Shown here piece by piece: positions 16,154-24,713 of a stretch of DNA of 64,000 bases. Under the pieces are notes generated by a model that was not told where the DNA came from, made no database searches, and worked only from the letters and a program-made list of their open reading frames with translations. Origin of the DNA: Microcoleus sp. CAWBG506 (GTDB lineage Bacteria; Cyanobacteriota; Cyanobacteriia; Cyanobacteriales; Microcoleaceae). A program made the translations under genes and the position numbers. The stretch is from the NCBI GenBank assembly GCA_020883125.1, contig JAHREW010000035.1, positions 1 to 64,000 on the forward strand, given 5' to 3'. Positions within the stretch are counted from its first letter, which is position 1. Each line of letters begins with the position of its first letter.

Positions 16154-17767
16154 ATGGAATTTCCGAAAAATGGCGATCGACTAATTTCTCAGCATCTTCC
16201 ATTGCACAAGGGGCTGCGATTTTTAATTATAGTTATATTAGTCCTAGGGATATTTTTTCGTTTCGCCAATCTCGAAAATAAAGTTTACTGGATAGACGAA
16301 GGTTACACTTCTCTGCGGATTTCTGGTTATACAGAATCTGAATTAATTAAAGAGTTAGGCGAGGGGAAAATTAACGAAATAAAAACTCTCGAAAAATATC
16401 AACATCTCAATGCCGAAAAAAACGTTGTTGACACCGTAAAAGGATTGGCGATAGAAGAAGCTCAACTTGCTCCGCTGTATTTTGTAGCAGTCAGATTTTG
16501 GGTGCAACTATTTGGAGATTCCATCGCAGTAACTAGAAGTTTGTCGGCAGTTTTTAGCCTGCTAGCATTACCTTGTATGTACTGGCTATGTTTGGAGTTA
16601 TTTGAATCATCAGTGACAGCTTGGTTAGCAGTTGCCATCATAGCTGTATCGCCTTTTCAGATAGTTTACGCTCAGGAAGCTCGACCTTACAGTTTGTTTG
16701 TTTTGTTAATTTTACTGTCTAGCGCAGCGTTGCTACGAGCAATGCGCCTAAAAACTAATAGTAGTTGGGCTATTTATGCTACCACACTAGCAGTGGCAAT
16801 GTATTCTCACCTCTTATTTGCCATGGTTGCCCTAGGACATGGTATCTATGTAGTCATTGTGGAAAAGTTCCGCATTAACAAGACAGTTATTGGCTATTTT
16901 TTAGCGACAATTACAGGAATCCTAATTTTTTCGCCTTGGATTATAGTTTTTATAAAAAACTTCAACTATGCCAGCGATAAAACTTCTTGGCTCTCCCTGA
17001 GAAGACCGCTTTTAGAATTGATAAAAAATTGGATTTTGAACATTAGCAATCAGTTTTTTGACGTGGGATTTTACTGGAATTTGCCACGACCATATTTGAT
17101 ATCTACTTTGCCATTGATTTTCATGATTTTAATCATGATTGGGTATTCTTATTATCTACTTTTACGTAAAACAGAAATGCGAGTTTGGTTATTTGTAATT
17201 ACATTAACCTGCATGACAGTAGTAGTTTTCTTACCAGCGGACTTAATTAAAGGAGGGATTCGATCGATAAACACTCGTTACATGATTCCCTGTTATTTAG
17301 GAATGCAGATATCTGTTGCTTTTCTTTTTACTCAACTTCTAATCAGAGTTAAATTACAAAAATTTTGGAGAGTTGCTCTAGTTTTTGTGCTTTCAATGGG
17401 AATTATTTCATCGTGTCTCTATTTGTCAGCAGATACTTGGTGGAATAAATCCGGCTCTCTGCTTAATAACTCGATCGCCCGCACAGTCAACTCAGCTTAT
17501 AATCCATTAATCATCACAGACTTTTCAGGCTATAGTGTATTGAATATCGGCAATTTACTAGGTATGAGTCACCAAATAGAACCGAAGGCTAAATTATTAA
17601 TAATGTCACCTAAAAATATTGAATTTCCGGGAAATTTTGACAACATATTTTTGTACAATATTTCCCAGGATTTACAAAAAAGAATCAGGGAAACTAATCA
17701 ATATAAAATACAAATACTTTACGGTCAAGACCAAGAAATACTTCTCGGAAAAATCGTCAATAAATGA
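16154..17767 (+). CDS. GT39/PMT-type membrane glycosyltransferase, tandem copy 1
   Basis: The 537-residue protein has about ten transmembrane helices and the acidic first-loop signature of GT39 enzymes, YWIDEGYTSL at about 49-58. A second loop motif follows (LAPLYFVAVRFW), then APxxIVYAQEARPYSL. Family members transfer a sugar from a polyprenyl-phosphate donor to protein, lipid or glycan at the outer face of the membrane; the acceptor is unknown here. A near-identical leader and N-terminus recur in the next gene, 36 bases downstream. The region before it (15880-16153) shows no gene. Confidence 0.88.
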   Translation: MEFPKNGDRLISQHLPLHKGLRFLIIVILVLGIFFRFANLENKVYWIDEGYTSLRISGYTESELIKELGEGKINEIKTLEKYQHLNAEKNVVDTVKGLAIEEAQLAPLYFVAVRFWVQLFGDSIAVTRSLSAVFSLLALPCMYWLCLELFESSVTAWLAVAIIAVSPFQIVYAQEARPYSLFVLLILLSSAALLRAMRLKTNSSWAIYATTLAVAMYSHLLFAMVALGHGIYVVIVEKFRINKTVIGYFLATITGILIFSPWIIVFIKNFNYASDKTSWLSLRRPLLELIKNWILNISNQFFDVGFYWNLPRPYLISTLPLIFMILIMIGYSYYLLLRKTEMRVWLFVITLTCMTVVVFLPADLIKGGIRSINTRYMIPCYLGMQISVAFLFTQLLIRVKLQKFWRVALVFVLSMGIISSCLYLSADTWWNKSGSLLNNSIARTVNSAYNPLIITDFSGYSVLNIGNLLGMSHQIEPKAKLLIMSPKNIEFPGNFDNIFLYNISQDLQKRIRETNQYKIQILYGQDQEILLGKIVNK

Positions 17768-17803
17768 GCATTTATCTAGGAAAACCAAGGGAGTTGATTT
17801 AAA

Positions 17804-19477
17804 ATGGAATTTCCGAAAAATGGCGATCGACTAATCTATCAGCATCCTCCAATGCACAAGGGGGTGCGATTTTTAATGATAGTTATATTAGTCATAGGTA
17901 TATTTTTTCGCTTCGCAAATATCGATCGCAAATTTTACTGGATCGACGAAACCTATACTTCCCTGAGAGTTGCCGGCTACACCGAAGCCGAAATGGTCAA
18001 AAAATTTTCTTACCAGCAAATAACATCGCCCTCAGATTTACAAAAATATCAACAGATAAATCCCGAACACAATTTAACTGACACCCTACATTCTTTAGCA
18101 ACCGAAGACTCTCAGCACCCGCCACTGTATTACATACTAGCCCGATATTGGGCGCAATGGTTCGGCAGTTCTGTCACAGCAATGAGGAGTTTACCTGTGG
18201 CGATTAGCTTGCTAGTATTTCCAGCGATTTATTGGCTAGCTTGGGAATTATTTGCCTCTAGCACTGTAGCATGGATGGCGATCGCCATTTTTGCCATTTC
18301 TCCCTACCATATTCTGTTTTCCCAAGAAGCCAGACAATACAGTTTGTGGACTCTCACTACTATTTTATCAACGGCGTCCCTGCTGCGAGCAACACGGATA
18401 CAGGAAAATCTCAACCCCATTTCCCTGATTTTCCACTGGATAATTTACGCAGTCACCCTAGCAACGGGACTTTACACCCACTTGTTATTTATCTGCGTCG
18501 CCGCCGCCCATGCAATCTACATCGCAATCATTGCCAACTGGCGCGATATTCAAACATTTATTGCCTATTATGTAGCAGCTTTAGTAGCATTTATCGCTTT
18601 CATGCCTTCGGCTATCAATGTTGCAGAAAACATCAATCAAATTAAAAGCACCACAGCCTGGACTGAACAAGCAAATCTATTAACATTAGTGAGCAAGTGG
18701 TTTGGTTCCGTCACCATCGCATTTTTCGATCTAGGCATTGATGGCAGTGCTAATACCACACAATTAGCCTCACTAATTCCTGTGAGTCTAATTATCCTTG
18801 CTTTGGTTGGATATGCAATTTTTTTCCTGTGCCGACATACACCAAAACGAGTTTGGCTATTGATATTGTTAACAATTGCAACAACGGCGTTATTTTTAGC
18901 AGTACCCGATATACTTAAAGGTGGAAGGCGATCGGCAAATCCCCGATATTTAGTGCCATGTTATGTGGGAATGCAGCTAGCAGTTGCTTATCTACTGTCA
19001 ATAAAAATTAGTGGCAATCTCGATGGTTATAAGCACCAAAATGTGTGGAAATTCATTATGGTTGCACTGTTTGCTGCCGGCATTATATCCGCTGGAAAAA
19101 TTTCTCAAGCAGACAGTTGGTGGAATAAAGGCAGTGGTTGGCTACGCACCGAAATAGAAGTAGCTAAGACGATTAATCAAGCCACCAATCCCCTAATTGT
19201 TAGCGATGCGAACATAGCATATATTATGCCTTTAAGCTATCAGCTCGAACCAAAAGTAAAACTACTAATTGCACCCCGCTGCTACACTGCTTGCTACAAA
19301 AATCGGGAATTGGCACTTGCCAAACCCAAATTACCTACAATTCCCAAGGGTTTTAGTGACCTGTTTTTATACAGACCATCCTCAGTATTGCGATCGGGAA
19401 TCCAGCAGCAAAACTATAAAATAGACCCCATTACCGATACAGTCGAGCTTAATCTCTGGAAACTCACGAAAAAATAG
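17804..19477 (+). CDS. GT39/PMT-type membrane glycosyltransferase, tandem copy 2
   Basis: This 557-residue paralogue of the preceding gene has the same fold: YWIDETYTSLRVAGY near residue 49, SQHPPLYYILARYW, and SPYHILFSQEARQYSL. The SQHPPLYY loop is closer to canonical GT39 enzymes than copy 1, whose equivalent reads AQLAPLYF, so this copy is the better candidate for a normally active enzyme. The 13 bases before the ATG and the first 14 codons match copy 1 almost exactly, while the rest has diverged. A small unknown gene follows 67 bases later. Confidence 0.9.
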   Translation: MEFPKNGDRLIYQHPPMHKGVRFLMIVILVIGIFFRFANIDRKFYWIDETYTSLRVAGYTEAEMVKKFSYQQITSPSDLQKYQQINPEHNLTDTLHSLATEDSQHPPLYYILARYWAQWFGSSVTAMRSLPVAISLLVFPAIYWLAWELFASSTVAWMAIAIFAISPYHILFSQEARQYSLWTLTTILSTASLLRATRIQENLNPISLIFHWIIYAVTLATGLYTHLLFICVAAAHAIYIAIIANWRDIQTFIAYYVAALVAFIAFMPSAINVAENINQIKSTTAWTEQANLLTLVSKWFGSVTIAFFDLGIDGSANTTQLASLIPVSLIILALVGYAIFFLCRHTPKRVWLLILLTIATTALFLAVPDILKGGRRSANPRYLVPCYVGMQLAVAYLLSIKISGNLDGYKHQNVWKFIMVALFAAGIISAGKISQADSWWNKGSGWLRTEIEVAKTINQATNPLIVSDANIAYIMPLSYQLEPKVKLLIAPRCYTACYKNRELALAKPKLPTIPKGFSDLFLYRPSSVLRSGIQQQNYKIDPITDTVELNLWKLTKK

Positions 19478-19544
19478 ATTTTAGACCGATACCTTTAGCG
19501 CTAAGCTAAAAGTAAGAATCAAAAAATAACATCAAAAATCTAAC

Positions 19545-20024
19545 ATGACAGTCACCGAAACTTCCAATATACGCAAACTCCTGTGCGATCCAGACTTGGG
19601 GTTGATTCCCCACCTGGAAAAGTGCCTCAAAGACTTGCACGCATCTTCCCTCCTTTCCAAAGACAAATTCAAGGTAGAACCTTATGATATAGAACTTGGA
19701 CATTGCCACACCCAGAAGTTTCCCAACGAACAAAAACCCCTTGTCACCCAGTTAGTGTTAATTAAAATACCCTTGACTGGCAAAGTTCAAGACAAGATGG
19801 AACTATTTTTGTTAGCCAGTGAATTGCAGAACCAAATCGATATCAAAATCATTGACTGGAGTGCCTTAGAACGTCGCCAATATAACATTCATGGCATCCC
19901 TTTAAAACAACCGGTAATCAAAATAGACGGGGAAATGAATTACAATTTAGTATTCGATCGACCCAACTATTGCTGTATCACCCTAGACCGCCAATTTGAA
20001 TTAACTTATGCAGCAAATTTTTAA
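19545..20024 (+). CDS. Conserved-looking hypothetical soluble protein
   Basis: I do not recognise this 159-residue protein. It is soluble, without signal peptide or membrane segment, mixed alpha/beta by composition, and ends in strand-rich sequence (VIKIDGEMNYNLVFDRPNYCCITLD). Codon use fits its neighbours. It is in the same direction as the two GT39 genes, 67 bases after the second, and may be transcribed with them. Confidence 0.7.
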   Translation: MTVTETSNIRKLLCDPDLGLIPHLEKCLKDLHASSLLSKDKFKVEPYDIELGHCHTQKFPNEQKPLVTQLVLIKIPLTGKVQDKMELFLLASELQNQIDIKIIDWSALERRQYNIHGIPLKQPVIKIDGEMNYNLVFDRPNYCCITLDRQFELTYAANF

Positions 20025-20133
20025 TTTGACTCCTAGGGGCGGCTTTTACTAACAAGATAGAGGGTAATTTGTAAGGTGCTACCATAAGCACCCTACGGAT
20101 AGAGTTAAGGTAAATCTAGATTGTTAGTTGTGT

Positions 20134-20195
20134 GGGGCGGGTTTATGTAGATCGTGAGTGGGAATTAAATATTATTCGTAAAACCCGCCCCTACA
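20134..20195. repeat. Palindromic GGGGCGGGTTT repeat, copy 2
   Basis: The arms GGGGCGGGTTTA and AAACCCGCCCCTACA flank a 34-base AT-rich loop. It lies between convergent genes (19545 plus, 20238 minus), where it could act as a two-way terminator. Confidence 0.75.
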
Positions 20196-20237
20196 AAAAT
20201 TGGTAACATTCAAGCCTATTACTAATTACCCATTAAT

Positions 20238-22292
20238 TCAAACTATGATATCCGATCGATTTGCCGTCTCTGCCAAAATCTGCTTGATTTGGGCCGGAGT
20301 CAGATTCGGATTAGCCTGCAACATCAAAGCTACTACCCCAGCGATTTGGGGCACAGCCATGGAAGTACCCGCGACATAACGATAAGGAATGCCCGGTACG
20401 GACAGGGGTACAGTGGAATAAATATCCCCTGAATCGGCTTTACCACCGTCACCTCCGGGAGCAATAAAATAATTAATTAATTCAGTTCCAGCCCGGTTAG
20501 AATAATCAGCAAACTGCTTGTTCCGCTCAATTGCACCGACAGCAATTCCAGCTTCATTAGCAAACCGAGCCGGATAATCTGCCTGGGGACGAGCATCATT
20601 TCCCGCAGCAGAAATCACAGTTACCCCCTTAGCTTCCGCCGCTCGAATCGCATTCAATTCTGGTTCGTTCAACTGTAAGCCACCCAAACTTACATTAACT
20701 ATCTTCGCCCCATTAGCAACTGCATAATTAATCGCAGCAATTTCATCCCTAATCCTTCCCGATCCGGATCTATCAAGTATTTTCAAAGGCATAATCTTGG
20801 CAGTGGGAGCCACACCTGTCATCCCCACTCCATCCTTTTTCGCAGCTACTAAACCCGCTATATGAGTGCCGTGATTGTTATCATCCATGGGGTCATTATC
20901 GTTGTTCACAAAATCCCATCCACGGAAATCGTCCACTAAGCCATTCCCATCATCATCAATCCCGTTATTAGCTTTATTTCTACCCTGGGAATCAACGCCG
21001 TTTTCACCATTATTACTCCAAATATTCCCGGTCAAATCTGGGTGATTATAGTCAACTCCGCTGTCAATCACTGCTACCACAACGCCATCTCCAGTTAACC
21101 CTTGGGCCCAAACTTCTGGGGCTTTAATTAAGTCTCTGCCCCACTCGTCGCCGCCCAAGTCTGGAACATCAGGAAAAGTGGGACTGTTTCGGGCTTTAGC
21201 AACGGCGGCGGCGGCATTGACTAAACCAAATCCAAAACGAGAGTCAAAACCTTCTAAGTTGTTAAGATTGTTGGCAGAAATAGTTGTGGGTGTTGCAGAC
21301 AGATTTAGGGTAAAGTTTGTATTGCCTTGGGATTGAGAAACTCGCACGTAGTAAGTTCCTGGTGTTAAAGCATTTAGTTGTATGGATTTGGATAATAAAC
21401 TAGACTCTTGAGCCGAAGCAATAATATCTGTGAAATCCACAGCATTGTCGCCGTTAATATCTTTGATTACGGTGAGGCCAACATCGGTATTCAAACCATT
21501 GAGATTTAAGCTGAAGTCGCTAGTTACTGATAAGCTAAAGCGGTAAATATCATCGGGTTGAGCGTTACTAACCGAGTCTGTAATTGTTTGAGGGCTGCTG
21601 AGAATGCCGATGTCGCGGGCTTGGCTGAGTTGGTTGCTCAATACGGGAGTTGCAGAGATGAATTTACCAGTCAGATCTTGTGGCAATTTGTTGGTAACTA
21701 CGCCTAGAATAGCACCGGATTGGCGAATTTTGATTATGGTATCGGAAATACCAGGGCCGATCGCCTGTTGTTCGAGAATTAAGTCGGCTTCGGTAAGATT
21801 GTCAGTGAGTCCGATCGCATCCACTGAACTATTAAAATCAGTAATTATGTCTGCCGCCATCAAATCCATGACTGCGGAATCGGTGCCGAAGACAAAGGTA
21901 TCGGAGCCCAACCCTCCTGTTAGGGTATCTTTGCCACCATCGCCGATCAAAACGTCGGCACCTTTACCGCCGTTGAGTAAGTCAGCTCCTTTACCTCCCT
22001 GCAAGGTATCATTACCGGAGTCGCCGAAGAGGATGTCGTTACCGATACCGCCGTTGAGGATGTCATTGTCGGCACCACCAAAGAGTGTGTCGGAATTGGC
22101 TCCACCCAGGATTCTGTCGTTACCGTCATCACCGCTGAGGCGATCGGCGTCTGACGCACCGACTACAAAATCATTGCCGCCCAGAGCAAATAGTCCATTT
22201 GGGTAAGGAGTTAAAAAGCCCGGTGTTAAAGTGAAACTATTGGGGCTATTATCTAAAAGATAGGAACTACCGTCAGGACTCTGGCCAGCCAT
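20238..22292 (-). CDS. Subtilisin-like S8 protease with N-terminal RTX repeats
   Basis: The 684-residue protein has RTX calcium-binding nonapeptides (GGxGxDxLx type) over residues 40-132 and a PPC-like beta domain at about 225-335. A FGFGLVNAAAAV segment follows at 354-365, then a complete S8 domain to the end. The catalytic triad is intact: D410 in VIDSGVDYNHPDL, H474 in NHGTHIAGL, S644 in AGTSMAVPQ, with oxyanion N565. There is no signal peptide. RTX proteins normally leave by type I secretion with a C-terminal signal, yet here the RTX block is at the N-terminus and the catalytic domain last. No type I exporter gene is nearby. Confidence 0.93.
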   Translation of the reverse strand: MAGQSPDGSSYLLDNSPNSFTLTPGFLTPYPNGLFALGGNDFVVGASDADRLSGDDGNDRILGGANSDTLFGGADNDILNGGIGNDILFGDSGNDTLQGGKGADLLNGGKGADVLIGDGGKDTLTGGLGSDTFVFGTDSAVMDLMAADIITDFNSSVDAIGLTDNLTEADLILEQQAIGPGISDTIIKIRQSGAILGVVTNKLPQDLTGKFISATPVLSNQLSQARDIGILSSPQTITDSVSNAQPDDIYRFSLSVTSDFSLNLNGLNTDVGLTVIKDINGDNAVDFTDIIASAQESSLLSKSIQLNALTPGTYYVRVSQSQGNTNFTLNLSATPTTISANNLNNLEGFDSRFGFGLVNAAAAVAKARNSPTFPDVPDLGGDEWGRDLIKAPEVWAQGLTGDGVVVAVIDSGVDYNHPDLTGNIWSNNGENGVDSQGRNKANNGIDDDGNGLVDDFRGWDFVNNDNDPMDDNNHGTHIAGLVAAKKDGVGMTGVAPTAKIMPLKILDRSGSGRIRDEIAAINYAVANGAKIVNVSLGGLQLNEPELNAIRAAEAKGVTVISAAGNDARPQADYPARFANEAGIAVGAIERNKQFADYSNRAGTELINYFIAPGGDGGKADSGDIYSTVPLSVPGIPYRYVAGTSMAVPQIAGVVALMLQANPNLTPAQIKQILAETANRSDIIV

Positions 22293-22398
22293 AGAAAGAT
22301 ACTCCGTAATAATTGCGATCGATCTAAATTTTAAATTTAAAACATGAGATTGTGGTTAAGAAATCAATAATCCCAAATTCAAAAATCGGTATCAGAAA

Positions 22399-23442
22399 AT
22401 GGGAAACCAAAATTTACCTCGAATTCAGAATTTTTTCCAGCTTGCAAAATCTCGTCTCAAACCTTATTTACGCTACTGTATTTTGGGCGGGACGTTTTTA
22501 TTTATCGCCCAAGCTTTTGTAACTCACTGGCAAGAAGTCGCGCAGTTAAAAATTAAAGCCACAAGTTTTCCTTTATTGGCGATCGCCCTCGGCGTCACTT
22601 TATTTTCGCTAATTTTTGCCGGCTGGGTGTGGATGTTGATTTTGCGGGAATTTCGCCAACGTGTAAATGCGGCTTGGGCGATTCAAGTTTTTCTCAAAAC
22701 TAATATTGCTAAGTATTTACCTGGAAATATTTGGCATTTTTGGGGTAGGATCTTGGATGCCAAAAAGGCTGGTATTTCGCCGCAAGTTGCTACTCTCAGC
22801 GTGTTGTTAGAACCTCTGCTGATGGCTGCGGCAGGTGTTTTGATTGGCTTGTTATGTTTTGATAAAATTAATTGGTTTTTGCGGATTGTGGCTGGTGCTG
22901 CTATTTTAACGGCGATTCATCCGCGAATTCTGAATCCCATCGTCCTATTTGTAGAGAAGTTGAAGTTAAAGAAGCAGGATGGGAAAAATTCAAATTCTGG
23001 GGTGTCGGCGGCTGAGGGACTGAATTTACCTACAGAGTCTAGCTCCAATATAGCGAAAATAACATCGAGTGTCAAGGCTAAACACAAAATAAATTTACCA
23101 ATTAAACGTTATCCTTTAGTACCGTTAATTGGACAAATGTGTTTTATCGGATTGCGGGGAAGCGGTTTTGTGCTAACTGTGATGGCTTTAACGAGGGTGC
23201 CTTTGGGCTATATTCCGAACTTATTCGGTGCTTTTTGTTTTGCCTTTGTGGTGGGTTTAGTTGTACCGGGTGCGCCGGGAGGTATGGGAGTATTTGAAGC
23301 TACGGCGATCGCGCTGCTTGGCGATCGCTTTTCTACGGGTATAATTCTGAGTGCGGTGGCTTTGTATCGGATTATCAGTATTGTGGCGGATGTTTCGGGT
23401 GCTGCGTTGGCTAAGATTGATCGAAAGCGCGGGCACAGTTAA
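22399..23442 (+). CDS. LPG synthase-like/YbhN-type membrane protein
   Basis: This 347-residue protein has about eight transmembrane helices and the hallmarks of the LPG_synthase_TM (UPF0104) family: FLKTNIAKYLPGNIWHFWGR near residues 94-113, and FVVGLVVPGAPGGMGVFEATAIALL near 287-311. Members include the flippase domain of MprF and stand-alone proteins next to glycosyltransferases, and are thought to move lipids across the membrane. The MprF synthase domain is absent. It is divergent from the RTX protease, which starts 106 bases away, so the two share an upstream region. Confidence 0.9.
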   Translation: MGNQNLPRIQNFFQLAKSRLKPYLRYCILGGTFLFIAQAFVTHWQEVAQLKIKATSFPLLAIALGVTLFSLIFAGWVWMLILREFRQRVNAAWAIQVFLKTNIAKYLPGNIWHFWGRILDAKKAGISPQVATLSVLLEPLLMAAAGVLIGLLCFDKINWFLRIVAGAAILTAIHPRILNPIVLFVEKLKLKKQDGKNSNSGVSAAEGLNLPTESSSNIAKITSSVKAKHKINLPIKRYPLVPLIGQMCFIGLRGSGFVLTVMALTRVPLGYIPNLFGAFCFAFVVGLVVPGAPGGMGVFEATAIALLGDRFSTGIILSAVALYRIISIVADVSGAALAKIDRKRGHS

Positions 23443-23519
23443 CAAAAGGTGAATTTAAAACCAGATATTCTGGTGATTGTTTGGCTGTAAATAGCAGCGG
23501 GAGGGGGGTAGTTGATAAT

Positions 23520-23618
23520 TTATTCCGCGTGGGAATCGTCGGGGGTGGGGGCGATGAGGTTGAGTTGCAAGGCGTAGATCAGATGTGAGCGGACTTGGGC
23601 TAGCGTTGTAGCAGTCAT
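23520..23618 (-). pseudogene. 32-codon remnant, possibly the N-terminus of a DrmA-like helicase
   Basis: ATG at 23616-23618 opens a 32-codon frame whose middle reads VRSHLIYALQLNLIAPTP and which stops right after DDSHAE. From memory, large DrmA-like helicases of DISARM-type defence start with a similar pattern (LxxALxLDLxGP..HAEE). No further helicase sequence follows on either side. If the match is right, this is a stub left by deletion. The call rests on recalled family sequence and is weak. Confidence 0.3.
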
Positions 23619-23653
23619 GTTTGTTTCTAGAACTTTGGATAGGAATTACTAAT

Positions 23654-24709
23654 TCACTCAGGGCGGCGCGATGCTAGTGAAGGTAGTAACTTGTTTTGCA
23701 CTTCTTGAAGAGCGTCCAAAATTCCAGCACTTGCATCATCTTCTAAAATAGAAGACTTCATTTGATTCAAGTAATCTTCAATATTTTTTCGGAGTGCAGG
23801 TTTTGACTGGGCAACCATATGTTTATAGTCCCAAAAATCCCAAACTAAAAAGCCAATTCCTAGCAGGGGATCTAACAACTGAGCGCCTACTTTTACAGCC
23901 AAAGCACCACTAGCTTTGGCCGCCAAACTGGAACCAGCTTTTACAGCGAATTTAGCTGCTAAATTACCCCCTATTTTAATTGTAGTAAAAGTAAAAATTT
24001 TCGTAACTAGATTACTGTTAAAGCTGTTAGAAGATAGAGTAGAGTTTCCTGTCCCTGTATTATAAATAAGGTGAGATATTGTATCCAAATGCTGATTCCA
24101 GTCTGTTTCTGGAACTTGAAAATCTGCTTTGACCAGACTAAATTTCACGCCAATTGAGGTACTATAATTCTTTGCAACACGATCTACAATCTTTTTGAGA
24201 GAGCGTTCAGCCTCCTCATTTAAGACAAGCTGCTTGAACTTTCCATTGAAATCATGAATCATTCGTTGTTGAATGATTTGACCCGCATTTGAATTTTTCT
24301 CGTCCTCCTTTTTCAGCAAATCCATAAAATCAACGTTAAAGGCTAGCCATACAAAAGGAATGCCGAATTCCATTGCTTTTTGGTTAAAATAGTTGAAGTA
24401 CCAGCCGAGAAATTCGCGGTCAACTTGATCCAACAGTTCATTTTCCCAGCTATCTAGCTCATCTCTAGCAAATTCCTCAGTAACTGCGTAGGCTTGTTGG
24501 ACGGATTCTGCTAAGGCTTTGTCCACTTCATACCATTCATCTGCGTTCCAACTTTTTAAGGAATCAGCTACTAAATAAGTAGGCTGCTGGAAGTTTTTTC
24601 CTGGTTGCGCTAGAGCTATTGACTGAATTCCTGGGAAAAGGCTAATCCAGAAAAAGAAACTAGCTGCTATTAAACAAAAGAATTGTCTAAGCAATAGTGA
24701 AGTCAACAT
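23654..24709 (-). CDS. Unknown secreted or membrane protein, paralogue of its neighbour
   Basis: I do not recognise the family. The 351-residue protein begins with a hydrophobic signal or anchor (about residues 5-34). A helical region rich in acidic residues follows, then WYFNYFNQK at 103-111 and a VPETDWNQHL segment. Next comes a Gly/Ala/Lys-rich stretch (about 245-285) that looks like a membrane-active hairpin, and finally LLDPLLGIGFLVWDFWD with KPALRKNIEDYL. The upstream gene shares every one of these blocks. Only 4 bases separate the two genes, so they are surely co-transcribed and probably act together. Confidence 0.8.
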   Translation of the reverse strand: MLTSLLLRQFFCLIAASFFFWISLFPGIQSIALAQPGKNFQQPTYLVADSLKSWNADEWYEVDKALAESVQQAYAVTEEFARDELDSWENELLDQVDREFLGWYFNYFNQKAMEFGIPFVWLAFNVDFMDLLKKEDEKNSNAGQIIQQRMIHDFNGKFKQLVLNEEAERSLKKIVDRVAKNYSTSIGVKFSLVKADFQVPETDWNQHLDTISHLIYNTGTGNSTLSSNSFNSNLVTKIFTFTTIKIGGNLAAKFAVKAGSSLAAKASGALAVKVGAQLLDPLLGIGFLVWDFWDYKHMVAQSKPALRKNIEDYLNQMKSSILEDDASAGILDALQEVQNKLLPSLASRRPE

Positions 24710-24713
24710 TTAC

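Noticed and set aside
21604-22206. 200-codon ORF on the plus strand
   Set aside because: It is the antisense shadow of the RTX repeats, with Ser/Pro-rich low-complexity sequence, and the minus strand has the catalytic triad.
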